From Stercorarius parasiticus (Eukaryota; Chordata; Aves; Charadriiformes; Stercorariidae), in the NCBI GenBank assembly GCA_013396915.1, contig VWZL01000808.1, forward strand, positions 1,633,901 through 1,697,900: DNA of 64,000 nucleotides, given 5' to 3'. The notes under the pieces were generated by a model that saw only the letters and a list, made by a program, of their open reading frames with translations, was not told the origin of the DNA and made no database searches. This document shows, one piece after another, positions 26,051 to 38,600 of the stretch; the first letter of the stretch is position 1; every line of letters begins with the position of its first letter. The position numbers and the translations under genes are program-made.

Positions 26051-26679
26051 GTGGCTTATAACACATGTTAGAGAAACAGGAGACTATCACAAGCTGTTAA
26101 GCAATAAAAATCCTGCAACATGATCTGTTGTGGTTGGACATTTTATTGAAATCCTGGATAGTCATTTGCAAAAAAGCTGACACGCAGGGTTTGGATTTAA
26201 TCTTCACATTTCCACTCAAACTGTGGCATTGTTTGAACACAACCACTTTGGGATCCTGGCAAAAGAGTAAAACTGTCCGAGCTGCTCCACTCTGGTTTGA
26301 ATTATCTATCTTTTTATTTATTTATTTTTAGCTTTGAAGTCTGTGTACTTTAAAAATCAATGAACATCATATTAACAAGCAGACACTAATTACATTTTAA
26401 CAAACTGAAAAGGCTTGGCTACAAATCTTTGAAAAGATAAATTCACATTTTAAAAAGCTTCCTAATCCAACTGGCAATCATTGTAGTAAGACACTGACAA
26501 AGCCTGCACAGAATGGAAATGTTAAAAGAATCTGCTTTCCAGATTTTTTTTTCTATGATTTATAATTAGTCTTCATCATTGTACTGTCTCGTACACTAGG
26601 TCTGGTAAACAGAGTACTCGTGGCTTTTACAGGATTAATGGAGCAGCTCTGAGATGTAGAAATTAAAAGATCACTCAGA

Positions 26680-26895
26680 TAATAACAACACTTAGCTCTT
26701 TTGTAGCTCTTCTCATCAGTTCAACTTAGTGTTTTACAAATAAATCAGGATCACTATCACAGTTTTACAGAGGAATAAAAATGAGGCAAGGAACGCTAAT
26801 GTGTCTCATCTGCAATTATTTAGCAGAGCAGAGACAGAGCAGAACTGGGTCTCTTGCATCCAGTTTAGACCTCTGGTCCATAGGTTAGAGCAGTT
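26680..26895 (+). mobile_element. L2/MIR-type repeat fragment
   Basis: GTGTTTTACAAATAAATCAG is followed by CACAGTTTTACAGAGGAATA and ATGAGGCAAGG. Later come TTAGCAGAGCAGAGACAGAG and AACTGGGTCTCTTGCATCCA. These match in order the familiar MIR/L2 3' landmarks (TTTACAAA, CATTTTACAGATGAGG, AACTGAGGC, GCAGAGC.GG.ACC.AGGTCTC). It is ancient and has no coding content. Confidence 0.6.
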
Positions 26896-28105
26896 TGCTG
26901 AGCAATTTTTAAAATATGGGTATTGGAGTGTGCAGTGGGAGTCAGACAGTTTGTATCACGATGTTCTGCACACTGGGAAATGCCAAAAGCGTAATAGATA
27001 GTCCAGAAACTATGACAAATATCATGCCTCTTCTGACCACTCTGGCTGAGAGTAGCTGCATCCTTGGTGTTAGCGTTTTTTGAAAAGCAGCTCCCACATG
27101 AAAGTAGGATCCCCAGCAACGTGCAAAACAGTTTCTGTACAGTGCAGAGAGCCAAGTCATCACGAGGTTTGTGTGGTAACAACAAGGGGAGAGTAGGACA
27201 CACAGAGGATACTTGTGTCAGAGCAAGCTCCAGGAAACACACGGGGCAAGCTATGCTTTTGAAATGTCCCCACCGATTTCATCACTTCTGTGCTATTCCA
27301 GAACAGCTGCTGGAGAGGTCAACAGATGAGGAACCCGCTTCAGACAAGAGGTTATCTGCAGCACAGCAAAAGCCAGCCTGTACCACGAAACATTTACCCA
27401 CTGCAGTGCCATGGACCATATGGGGTCATATTGGGCCCAAAAAAACTTAGCTGTCCACTTTATGCTGTGCTCTGAACTGGTAAGGTAGACCTGCTGCTTA
27501 CTGTGCTGGGAGTGGAAATGGAGCTACTGAAGTTTCACCCATCACATCTGGCACCATTGCTCCACGCCACACATATCAAAATTTCTCTGTCTTTTACTGG
27601 AAGTACTTGACTTACTTGTGAGAATCGATTTTCTAGACTTCCTACAGTGTCCTACTTTCATGGCTACATCTTCTGCTTGAGCTGATTTAACAGTAAGAAA
27701 CTCAGCTGCTGGAGTGACCTACATGCCATGTCCTTCTGTATCTGCAAAGAAGAGGATAGACTGTCATGGCTATCCTGGAGGGACATCAGTTACACCTGGC
27801 AGAGCAGCACAGGCAGTTGTCACCATACCACAGCCACTCCCAGTAGTGGCAGCCCAGCAACGATGCCCAAAGAGGACATCACAATCATCAGTGATGCTAT
27901 GTACAGTTGTCACTAGAACGATCTCTGAACAATTTTCAGTATCAGCACTATTGTCTATAGATGGTGGCTCAAGCATTACTGGCCAGACCTGGTTAGCCCT
28001 GCAGCACAAGTTGTCGAACTCAGGTATGTTGATAACAACACTTGTTGGCCTTGGCACAGCATCTGGCAGAAGTCACTCTCCAAAAAGGATCTGTGAAACA
28101 TAAAG

Positions 28106-31100
28106 TATCAGGGACATCTGCTATGGCACCCTATCTACCCTGCCTTCTCTTCATAAACAAACTGGAGTAACACACGCGGCGCAGTATCTCTCTTTGCCCG
28201 CTTCACAGTCACTATTTTGATATTAAAGACCAAGTTTTTCATCCAGCTAGTTAAAAAGATTTAACAACTCCTGTAACACTTGCACAAAAAATTTCTTTGT
28301 ACACAACTGGATCTATTCTAAGTCTCCAGGTCCACCACGTCTCTCCAGATCCTGTGCCTCTATATTACCTTTTTCATTTGATTAGCATGTGACATAAATG
28401 GATTTATCACTGCTCGCTTAGGTCACTTGTCAGTGGACTCATGTGGAAAGAAACACACTCGCCTCTCAGATAACTGCTGAGCAACCAGTCTGATTCAGAC
28501 CCCAGACTCCTGTTCTGATGGTGCCGAACTATTATTTTGTGTGGTCAGTTGGGTGGTGGTTTTGGGACCATCCTGACAGGTCTAAAGCTCTGTCTCACTA
28601 ATGGATAGAGTGAGATTCTCATTATTCTGTGTCTGGTCTGCAGTAAGCACAAACAACACTGGATGTGTGAGTAAATGAGGGAAACGCTAGATACTTTTTT
28701 TGAAGGCATCTGGAGGCTCAATATTGGAATGACATCTGCCATTTCTCCGCTGGTGATGTGGTTCCTTTAAAATTTGGTCTTCATCTGTGTTTTAATTTGA
28801 AGAACTACTAAATTTATGCGTAAATAAAAAGCAGACCGTATATTAGAGAATCTCTATTTGATTTCTAAGAAGTCTAGAAAGTACATAAACACCTTCGGTG
28901 TAGATCGCTTTTCTTACATCACTATTTTGTTCCCTGTCTCAGCAGAACAGGAAAATACGTGATGCGCTTTCAACCAAACACATTTTGAAAAAAAAAAAAA
29001 AAAAAGGAAAAAAAAGACAATTGAAATCCTACCTTAAACAAATCCACTCCCATACTTTGGTCCCCTGTGAAGAGCAGCGGCTGTGGAATAGTCCAGAGAC
29101 ATCAGCGTTCAAACCCCTCTGAAATAAATGCAGGCAGCTCGCCTCACGCTGACAGGTTGCTCTCATAGTTGCACTAGTTTTAAACCAACAGTATTGACTT
29201 CAAAGCAAGATTTAACCTGATCTACACTTGCATGAGTGGTAGGTCAAGCCCATTCTTGGTTCAACAGCTTGGGCAGTTCAGATTCGGTTCAGCTTAGAAA
29301 CCTAGCACCATCAATAGGAAACTTTTATTTGAAAAGGAAAGATTAAAGCCTGCAGGAGCTGATGAGGATACCAGGAAAAGCAGGCAGTGAGGCAATGCCT
29401 AAAAAGCCAACCGTTACACGTCAAGTCCTCTGCAGCTGCCAGCGAGCTTTCCCGTAGACCCAGAGGACAGAAACTAGCAGAACAGAGAGAACAATATAAA
29501 AAGGCAGGAGAAGTGGGTGGAGGAACCACCTTGACAAGTTAGATAAACTGAGGAAATTAAGGCTTTCTAAAAGATGAGGTGGCATAAAGGCACAGGAAAG
29601 GGCAAACAATTCAGATACTCTGTCAAACAGACAGCTCTTGAGTCTTCCCATAGCATGAGGGTCAATCAAGATTTTATGCAAGATAACAAGAGGCTAGAAT
29701 TGCAGCTTGCTACCAAAAAGTTAGTGTATTCATACTTACATTTCCATTGGATTAAAATACGACAACTTCAACAGTTTTTATTTATTGAAGGCAGTTCTTC
29801 TTCAAAACCTTCTAAAACAATTACAGAGAACTATATCTCCGGAGAACATGCATGCCTAAAGACGGAGTATGTTCTAGGAAATATGTGATCCTTATGCTAG
29901 ATGTGCTGATTCCCTGATAAGTACTCCATCAGTTTTTTTTCTTAAGCTAGCTAAAATAGAGTTGCCAAGTGCTGATCAACTCTAAATTGATTAAAATTGA
30001 TGTAAATCTGGAAAAAACTACACTGAAATTGTGCTGAAGGAAAAGCCAGTGCCAGACCATAACTAAGCCTCACGGGGAAAATCTAAAAGTCTGAAGTTCC
30101 TGGGAGTTTTATTATTGCACCAGTGGAGCAGGGATTTCTCCCTAAATGTTCCCCAAGCCCAGGGATAGTCGGCCTGTACTTTCTCTAATGTGTAAGGGAT
30201 GGAAGAAATCAGAAAAGAGCATATAATAAATCAACTGACAGTCTCTGAAAAATAGCTGTCCTGTCTCCTTAATATGAGAGAGAGTAATGTTCTGAGGGCA
30301 GGAGGAATTCGGCTTCAGACAGAAAACATTCCCCTATAGGGGGACAAAAAGTGATCATTCTGTAGCTTAATCAATCTCAGGCCTCTCTTTGAAGGAAATA
30401 GCGTGTTGCTTGCAACAGCACGTGTAATAATGTTTGCTGAAATATAAACTACGTCCGTATACTCCAAGATGGAAGGTCAGAAGTCAACTGAGGATCTGGC
30501 CGCAGATGTTCGGCAATAGAGATCAAAACGCAATATATCAAATTCAGTACTTTTCCTCGAGGAACAGGTTGCAGAAATTTCTCCACCCATCTCCTTTGCA
30601 GTAAGCGCACTCGCCCTGCATGTAACAAAGCCGTACATCACGAATTGCCAGCTTAGTCAAAGACAAAGATCACATTTCCTAATTTCTCTGTCCTGTGCTT
30701 TAGCATTTTTAATATTTATACAGTCAGTTCGCTCTTATCCACAAACATAGCTCCCTTGAACCTCTGCAGTGTTTTTCAAGTCCGTCTACCAAAGTGAAGA
30801 ATCATATGACACCATTTAGTCCTCCCCCCAGCCCCTGATATGTTTCCTAAGGCCGACATTTGATATTATGGAATGTGTTGTAATCAATTCTTAAAGTTAT
30901 AGCACCACTGGATTTTTATTAACTTGCACAACAACAACAACAAAAATCCAACAAAAAATGGGCCCTCATAACCAATCAGCCTTGTTATATCCTGAAAGCT
31001 GCTTTAACAAGCAGGGAGTAATATAGTGTAATTGGTACTCCGCAATTTAATTGTTCTGTTCTTAAATCTAATATTGCAGCTGTGGGTTAAGTTTACACCA

Positions 31101-32243
31101 CAGCTTTCAAGAGAACATGAAAGTGTGGTACATCTGTGCAACAGAAAGCTAAACATCTCTCATCTGATGTGTTTACAATGACATTTGATAGCGTGGAACG
31201 GTTTGGAGTTCATTCTTAAAGCTGCAGAACCGCTTTTCAATGCTGCAAAAAAGGGAAAAAGCCTCCAATCTCCTTCAAACAACTCAGCCCACATAAGCCT
31301 GACGATAATGCTGCTGCAGGCATTGCAGGGCAACTGCCGGCTGTAACAATTCCTTCAAGTATCTTTGAGCATTTGTCACGCGGGCAGTGGAAAAGGGGAC
31401 AAGGACGTCTTCCCCCTCAGATGACATAACCAATTATTTGAAAAACAAACCACTCAAAAAAAGTCTGCAAGCGGGCAAGTAAAGCAACCCCTGACGTGCA
31501 CAAACCAGACAAGAATATTTCAAGAATCATTATTAAGTGGATGACTTTAGCCCATTTAGAAATGGCGGAGTTTTCAATTTAACAGGTGGCAGACTGCTTA
31601 TGGTATCTTGAACTTCACATTCTGTATAACTAACAGCTTCAGCATTATGTACTTTTCAGTGAATTTATTAAGCCCATAAGTAGTTCAAGAAACTTAGGAA
31701 CGGGCCCATAAATGTCATCTGCAGTTTGTGAACTGCAAGTATCTGACTGTTTTGATCAAGGTTTTTACGGGAAAGTTAAATGGTTATTAAAATTATTTAC
31801 TACTGCTACATGAAAAAGGAGCAAGCCTGCTGAAGAACTTAGGTTGTGATAAGATGTGAAAGGCTGTAGGTCAAATGCGTTAGCAGAAAAGCATTTCTGT
31901 TTATGGCTAAGCCCAAACTTTTCCACCTTATGAAGCTTATAGTGTATTTAAGTGGCTGAGAAAGGATCTGTGGAGGGGAGGAGGCATTTTCCCTTTCCCA
32001 TAATCTGCTGTCAGAAATATATGATCCGATCAGGTTCTCAGCATTAGCCGCCTTCTAACATTTTCTGCCCTTGGAGAAATGCACGGGAAGGCAACTTAGT
32101 TAAAGAGGTTACTTTCTGCTCATTCCTCTGTAGCAGTCCACGCCAATGTCTTGATTTATGCTCTTTAGCAGATAAAAGTCAATCTTACTGATGAAGCTCA
32201 GCTACGTTACCATACTACGCTGGAATACATTCAATTTTTAAAC
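28106..32243. other. Intergenic to SPTLC3 3' flank, no gene recognised
   Basis: An 18-base A run lies at 28988-29005 and a short CAA microsatellite at 30929-30942. Between 31560 and 31830 the sequence looks unusually even and AT-rich with TTATTAAG and CCCATAA motifs, and could be conserved non-coding DNA. The start of this block next to 32243 might belong to a longer SPTLC3 3' UTR. Confidence 0.4.
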
Positions 32244-32249
32244 TTTATT
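32244..32249 (-). terminator. Candidate poly(A) signal of SPTLC3
   Basis: The reverse strand reads AATAAA here, inside AATAATAAAG, about 340 bases downstream of the SPTLC3 stop. It is the nearest consensus hexamer that I found after the stop, and G/T-containing sequence follows it. Other AATAAA hexamers occur further down, so the true 3' end could be longer. Confidence 0.35.
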
Positions 32250-32585
32250 ATTTCAGTCACAATTAAGACTATCTGAAGCCTCTTCATAAAAAGGGGCCAT
32301 AACAAAAGCTGTACATTAGCAACTCGAGCAATGGATGCATTCATTCTGCATCAAAAATACCGTAAGAAGGACAGATCTCCTGGGGAGGCAAATCTGTATC
32401 AATATTTCAGTCTCTTGAATACAGAAATTTGATACAAGAAAATGCAACACCCGAGCTTCCCCTCCTTTCAATTAACTGAGAAACAAAAATTGTCCTTAGA
32501 AGGGAAGAAATGTGTTCTTATTCTTTAGTTTTCGGGTTTTCCCCCCTTTCATAGCATTATAATGTTCTCTTCATGTGTGGAAAAC

Positions 32586-32699
32586 TTAATCTTCAAGTTC
32601 AAGCCTAGTTTCTTCATACAGTTCGGGATGAGATGACTTGGAATACCGGGAATATTTCAGATGTAGGAAATCACCCAATTCATCCAGAGCATTCAAAAC
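32586..32699 (-). CDS. SPTLC3: SPTLC3 last coding exon with stop codon
   Basis: This 114-base exon encodes [20 protein letters not shown] and then [17 protein letters not shown], ending with TAA at 32588-32586. The acceptor is CTTACAG. It joins the previous exon in phase 0 to read [12 protein letters not shown]. The (L/H)LKYSR core is shared by SPTLC2 and SPTLC3, while the acidic PELYEET...LED tail is the SPTLC3 form. The exon is too short for an ATG-based ORF listing and was found by searching the reverse strand for the LKYS signature. Confidence 0.9.
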   Translation of the reverse strand, partial: VLNALDELGDFLHLKYSRYSKSSHPELYEETRLELED

Positions 32700-35600
32700 C
32701 TGTAAGACCATGTATACTGTGTCAATTGTCTTGGAAAAGAAATGAAGTTCTAGTAACCTCTACTTTACAGCAGAACAAGAAGATCATACAAGCATCAATT
32801 ATAGAAAGTTTAAAGGGCAAACGGGAAAATTTTGCTCTCACTCTCTTGTAGTGAACGTCGATGCAGTCATAGATACATCTATGAGAATGGAATTTACTCC
32901 TTCAGTAGGTTATGGCTTATTAGTAAGTACATGAATTGATCACAGATTAAAACAATGACCTTTTTCTGAAAGCACAAGGAAATAATAATATATATAAAAA
33001 GTTATCTTTGCTTGTGCAAAAGGGATGGGTAAGACAATAGCTCAATATTTCCCTATGGATCCCAAAGATTGGAGTTGCCACTGCATCTTTTGAGATGGGA
33101 CTCAGCCCACTCTGCTGACCAGAGTCATCATAAATAGTCTGAATAGTTGAAGATTTTTAGTGCATTCCATTATCGTCTTGTATTAATATAAATAACAGGC
33201 ATAATTAATAATGCATTAATATTGTAATGCAATTTGCTGAGCTGTGTTCCCATCTCTTCAGAAAGTAGCCAGGGAACTCTACACCGCAGAGAAGCAGCTC
33301 AGTGTTTTGCAGCATCTGATCCACATTCAAAAGTAGCCAACCTTTTGGCATCAAAGAAGAAAGCAGCAATTTTGATTTTGAGCCTGGTTCTGTTAAGCCA
33401 CTAAAATGAGCTCAAGAACAGAAAGGAGTAATTTAGTAATGGTTTATGCAGAGAGATAGCTTCAAGGTCATTAAGGAAGTTATTCTTGGGAGCTTGCCCT
33501 TCCATGGATCTTTCCTCCTTTTAGTTCCAGGCTGAGATTCAAAACAAATTTTGCCAAAGGGAAAAGTTTTCATTGTGCTTGTTACCTGTTGTTCCCCTGT
33601 TTTTAGGTGTATTCATAAAGTGTTTGTCCTAAAAACTTTCCATCTGCAAGTAATTAAACTCAGGCCATTTCCACTCCCTCATACTCTAAGGATATTTAAG
33701 GAATGCCAGAAATACTACAGCAATGATCCTACTTTCAAAGGCAAAAATACAGCATGTTCCAGAATGATGGCTGGGGAGCGTTTCAGACCTTCACTGGTAC
33801 CAGGAAGCACCAATGTGCAGGTAGCAGAAAGCGCAGATGCAACGACGGCCCAAAAATGTAATGGGCTTGATATTTGGGGGTGAAGGGAGAGGAAGAAAAT
33901 CAAAGCAGCAACCTCAAGAGGTTAATTTTCAGATCAACTTCACCACCTGCTACTAGTTACATTGGCCAAAATCTACACAGTCAAACAGCAAAAGCTGGCA
34001 ATGACCAACACAAGCACGGAGCTATGCCCTGTTCTACGCAATATTCTCTTTATGGTATTATACCTTGTTAATAACTACTGCACCTTTAAAAGCAGCAGGA
34101 ATTTTACACTGCACACGTGCAAGGCAGATTTTTCGATGTTGTTTGAGAGGGGTCTACGCTGTCATGGGAGCTGGTCAGCCACGCAGGGCTCCAGCCTCAA
34201 GGTCCACATGAACCTCTGGATGAAATAGAGAGCAGGGGCTCTCTGCAGACACAGGTGTGTGAAGGAGTGGCATCTTGAACTCAAATGCCCTCCATTTTTT
34301 GCTTTGACCACCATACTTGTGCAAAGAGAGAAAAAAGAAAGCCTGACATTTACTTTTAAGCCTCCTTTGAGACGGCTTATTCTGAGAGTGAAAGAATATA
34401 TATCAAGCCAGGCCAAAAACACCTTTGGCAAGAAAGGGAGATGGAAAATTTCAAAGAGTTTATTTTAAACACATTTCTGACTGCGTTGGAACGCAGTTTA
34501 CGATAGAAGTCTCAACATACTCTTAGCAGTATTTCTGATATCAGAGAAAGATACAGAACTGAGACAGGCCAGACAGCACCAATTAAACTTCATTAGGTTC
34601 AAACAATTCCAAATACTGTTTGCAATTTCCACCTGTACCCCCAAGGCTGTCCCATATACTTCTGCAATTCAAGAAACACGTGGAAATATGGAATGAAAAC
34701 AAGGCTATGGAAAACTTGATTTTCAATTATTTCCATATCGCTTCAGGTTTCCTACTCTGATGCTTTTGACCTAGCATTTAATTTTTGTCTAGCTGTGCTC
34801 TTCATGTAGGTCTTTATTAGTGACGACAGATTTGGTCACTATTAGAAATAGAAGAACGTAACAAGTTAACTGTCCCATAATTTATTTTTAAAAATAAAAT
34901 ATATAAGGCTAAAATGCCTTTAAAGATCAAGTGACAAGGCCAGAAAAACAAGAGTAAAAATGAATTATTGAGATTCAAAGTAACAGACACACAGCTTCTC
35001 CCACCCTCCTTTGCATCTGAAGTTAATTTCAGCAGGACATCTGCTGTGCTTACCGTGTCTAACATCTCCCGTGTATGTGCAGCTGACACACAAAACCGAG
35101 CCCTCGATTCTGTGATAGGAGTAGCTGGAAATCCAACCACAACGACCCCAATATTTTTTTCTAACATGCGTCTTGCAAAAGCCCTAAGGAGAGGAGAAGA
35201 AGAAAAAAAACAGAAGTAAATTATCTCCAAATAAACTGACCACAGAGAGAAAACATTCAAGTATAATAAAACAATGGGTAAAATCCTGTCTTCAACTGAA
35301 GTGGATGGTAATATTCCCATTGAATTCAAGAAGAGCCAGAATTTTACCAGTAGGACTGAGATTCTTGCTGCTTAACAGCTCATGAAGCCAAGTGGGTGTC
35401 AAATCATAGAAGTGTGATGGCAGAGAGAGATCACTGTAGAATAGACATGATTCATTTTTGTCAATGAAAGGCTTTGAGTGCAAATCGAAATGTGTGGGCA
35501 TTCACAGTCCCTAGGCACGGAAGAATTTAGGCTTCTGGAAAGTATGAGAGATGGGTTCCTGCACATCCAACAGGAATAAAACGATCTATGTGATGGTTTC

Positions 35601-38600
35601 TTCGCTCTCTCAATTACTCTGCCAGTTTAGGAGCCTTTTGTGTGGTACGTACTAGACCTAGACCGCATAGCCACCCTAAGCTACTTGCAAACGCTCCCTA
35701 CAGCTCCACCCTTACATTATGTTACTACTGACTTCTGGTCTGTGCGTCCAAGTCAGTGCACAAGTGCTGCTTGAGAGGTACTGAATGGGAAAACATGCAA
35801 AGACCATTCAAAGATCAGGTGGGGAAAAAGAACATCCATCCAAAGCAATTTATTCCTCAAAGGCAATTTATCTCTTTTAATGATTACAAATTAAAAACAA
35901 AAAAATTCCAAATTCAAAATGCTATTAAAAGTATTATTCCAGGGCAAGTTAAACAAGGATATAAGAGAAACTTTAAAAATTCTGAATACTGGAACAGGTC
36001 AAAATTAAGTTCAGGGCCAAATTTAAAATAGAACATAACCAAATGATAATTCACCTAACAGCGTGTGTTTCTCTTGTGAAGCACCTACCACACATAACTA
36101 CATTTTTCACAGCGTATACTGAATAACCCAGGAACTTGAATAGCGTATCTTTTGCCAACAGTTTTTTTTCCAGTACTTACCCTATCTTACCAGGCATATA
36201 AAGGAGTAAGGGGACAACAGGAGAATCATCATTGCCATAAATGATGAAGCCCATTTCATGCAGTCTTCGTCTGAAGTATCTTGTGTTTTTCCCCAGCTGG
36301 CGCACCCTCTGGAGCCCTGAAATGAGTCGGGAAAACAGTCAGTGCAAAGATCATAACCGGAGTCTAGTAACAGGCAAGAAACAGGGCTGTGGGTAACAGT
36401 TCAAAATAATTTGGCTGAAATGTCTATGTTGCTATTTGATTCAGAACAAAAACGTGGAATGAGCTAAATGCAACTCCGTTGATTATTATGGCATTGTAGG
36501 ATGGATGGCTGATATTCCTGTACTTGTGAGGTGCCTTCCCACCAGCAGAAGCAGTATGTCTTCTGAGCATAGATGGGTGAACAATTCACTGCACTGCACT
36601 GCGCTGAATAAAGCCTACTGAATGATACGCACCTACAGAGAAGTAGTTATATGTCTCTGTGGATACAGGACATGTAAATAGAGTATGTTCTTTCTTAACA
36701 TAATTCACTACAAAGGGAAACAACCAATCTCTACACATGTTGATACAGGCGTCAGCATATGCCTATCTTTTCTCATTAACAATATCCCACAGGGTTCCTC
36801 TCATATCTTAGCTAGTTCTTTGCTTACATGTTTGCAGAGGGTTTTTTTATTCTGTGACTATAATAAATCTTGCAAGTAGAAAACACTGCATTTTGGATCA
36901 GCTCAAACTGATGCTTTTTTTACAATTTAGACAGGAAAAGCATGCGATAAACTTTGTTATTACACAAGGTCTGAACTTCTAAAGTTTGTTACCAACATTC
37001 AGTATAACTCCAGTTACTCTAATATGCATCTACACAAGTAATCCCTTGCTGAGTTCTGCTCAGTTTCTCTGTCCTCTTATCTTGCTATTATTACCTCGGG
37101 ATCATCATCTGACAACAGATTTTAGTCATCCAAGACTTTCAGACACAAGTTTTGTTCTCTGCATTGTCCCTGGCCTCATTCAGTCACGAATCCACTGATG
37201 TGTCCCCCAGCAAAACTGACAGGAGAGTTGAAAACAATTATTTTTAATGAAGAAAAAAGACAAAAAGCAGCAGAGAAAAAAATGTGCTGGAAAAAGTCAT
37301 CTCAGCCTTTTCTTTTGCAGTGTCACTGAGGAGGTGGTTTCTGACAAGTGCAGTTGCTTCCCCACCCATTGCATACAAAAGGCAAGAGCCACGCTCAGCA
37401 TTACCGCAGGCAGGAGATACAGTATGTCCTTTCCCCACTCCACCTGCGTTATATTTCATCAGCGAGCTGATATATGCACCTCTCTTCCAATGCTGTAAAG
37501 CTGCTGACAGGGATGATGCCACCTAGCTGGTACCCACCTGTTGCTCTTTCCCACCGCCTCCTCAGTACCAGTCCTAGCTTCACACAGCCAGACGATGTAC
37601 CAAGCCAGGCCCGTCATCTGCCTGACCTCGCCAGAAAGAAAACTGACAAGCCAATGTCAAACAGATCGATTCTCTAAACCTAATCGCTGTGCAGCTGCTT
37701 GTGCCTGCCCAGCAGAGGTGGTGGGAACATGCGGTAAGACTGGGATTTAGCAGGACACATCTCAGCTGCACTCTTAACTTTCATTCTCCTGCCGTTCATC
37801 AGCCCATACTTTCAATATCACTTACCTTATGTCACCAGACATGAACACTGAAGCCTTCAGTACAACTCATTTCCTCTTTTTCCTTTTGCTTTTAAAGTGC
37901 CTCTGCGCAGATGTATTATGCTTTACGCTCTCCATTTACTTTTTCATTTTATTTTACTTGTCGTTTGCTTCATTCTCCATTTACTACTTTCTGCTGTCAT
38001 CCTTCTCTGACTAGATGCCTGTTTCCTAATTTCCCACCTTCCTCCTTGTCACCACAGTGGCCATTAGGCATTTGTAGCTGCCACACACCATCTTTGGCAG
38101 ATTTGTCCTCAGACCACATTCTGCCCCACCACCTGCTATGGCTTTTATTCCTATTTTATTCCTATTCCCTCTCGGCTAAAGTGGGGATCGCCACACCTTC
38201 ATAAACCTCTTTTCCATTAATAATTTCTGAGCACGCATAGGTTTGAACAAGATCTACTGCTTCATCTGTTCTGTATCTTCCCAAGTCAAGGTTCTGTCAA
38301 TGTTCTGGCTGGGAAATTTATAGGGAAACTGGGACTTGCTTCACAGTGATCAGTGTTTCGCTGAACAAATTAAAAGATCTCATAAAACCAGCGCATTTGT
38401 AACTTTATGCACAAAACTGCCCACGCAGACAACCTGTTAGTTACAGTTTCAGTCATTCAGTCTAAAGCACTCAGTGGAAGAGCTCTGCTGGGTTAGAAAA
38501 GGCCACAAATAGTTTAACCATCTCTCTAATGCCGCTAAAACAAAAACAGCTGTGCCAAAGCAAGGAAAACAAATGAAACACAAAAGCATCCTACTACAAA

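Larger units (their letters stand above)
23440..28105. other. Unexplained stretch with many decayed coding-like fragments
   Basis: Plus-strand sequence is unusually pyrimidine-rich. On the reverse strand this gives Lys/Glu/Thr-rich frames such as 25680-25459 and 25991-25719, and a Cys-containing frame at 28057-27770. None matches a protein family that I recognise, and frames on the opposite strand overlap them. It may be a decayed mobile element or simply biased sequence. No product is assigned. Confidence 0.3.

Noticed and set aside
32633..32851. Plus-strand ORF of 72 codons
   Set aside because: It is a shadow on the opposite strand of the SPTLC3 last exon and its intron.
34817..35329. 170-codon minus-strand ORF as a stand-alone gene
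   Set aside because: Only the middle part (35183-35054) is real, as an SPTLC3 exon. The ends are intron read-through beyond clear acceptor and donor sites.
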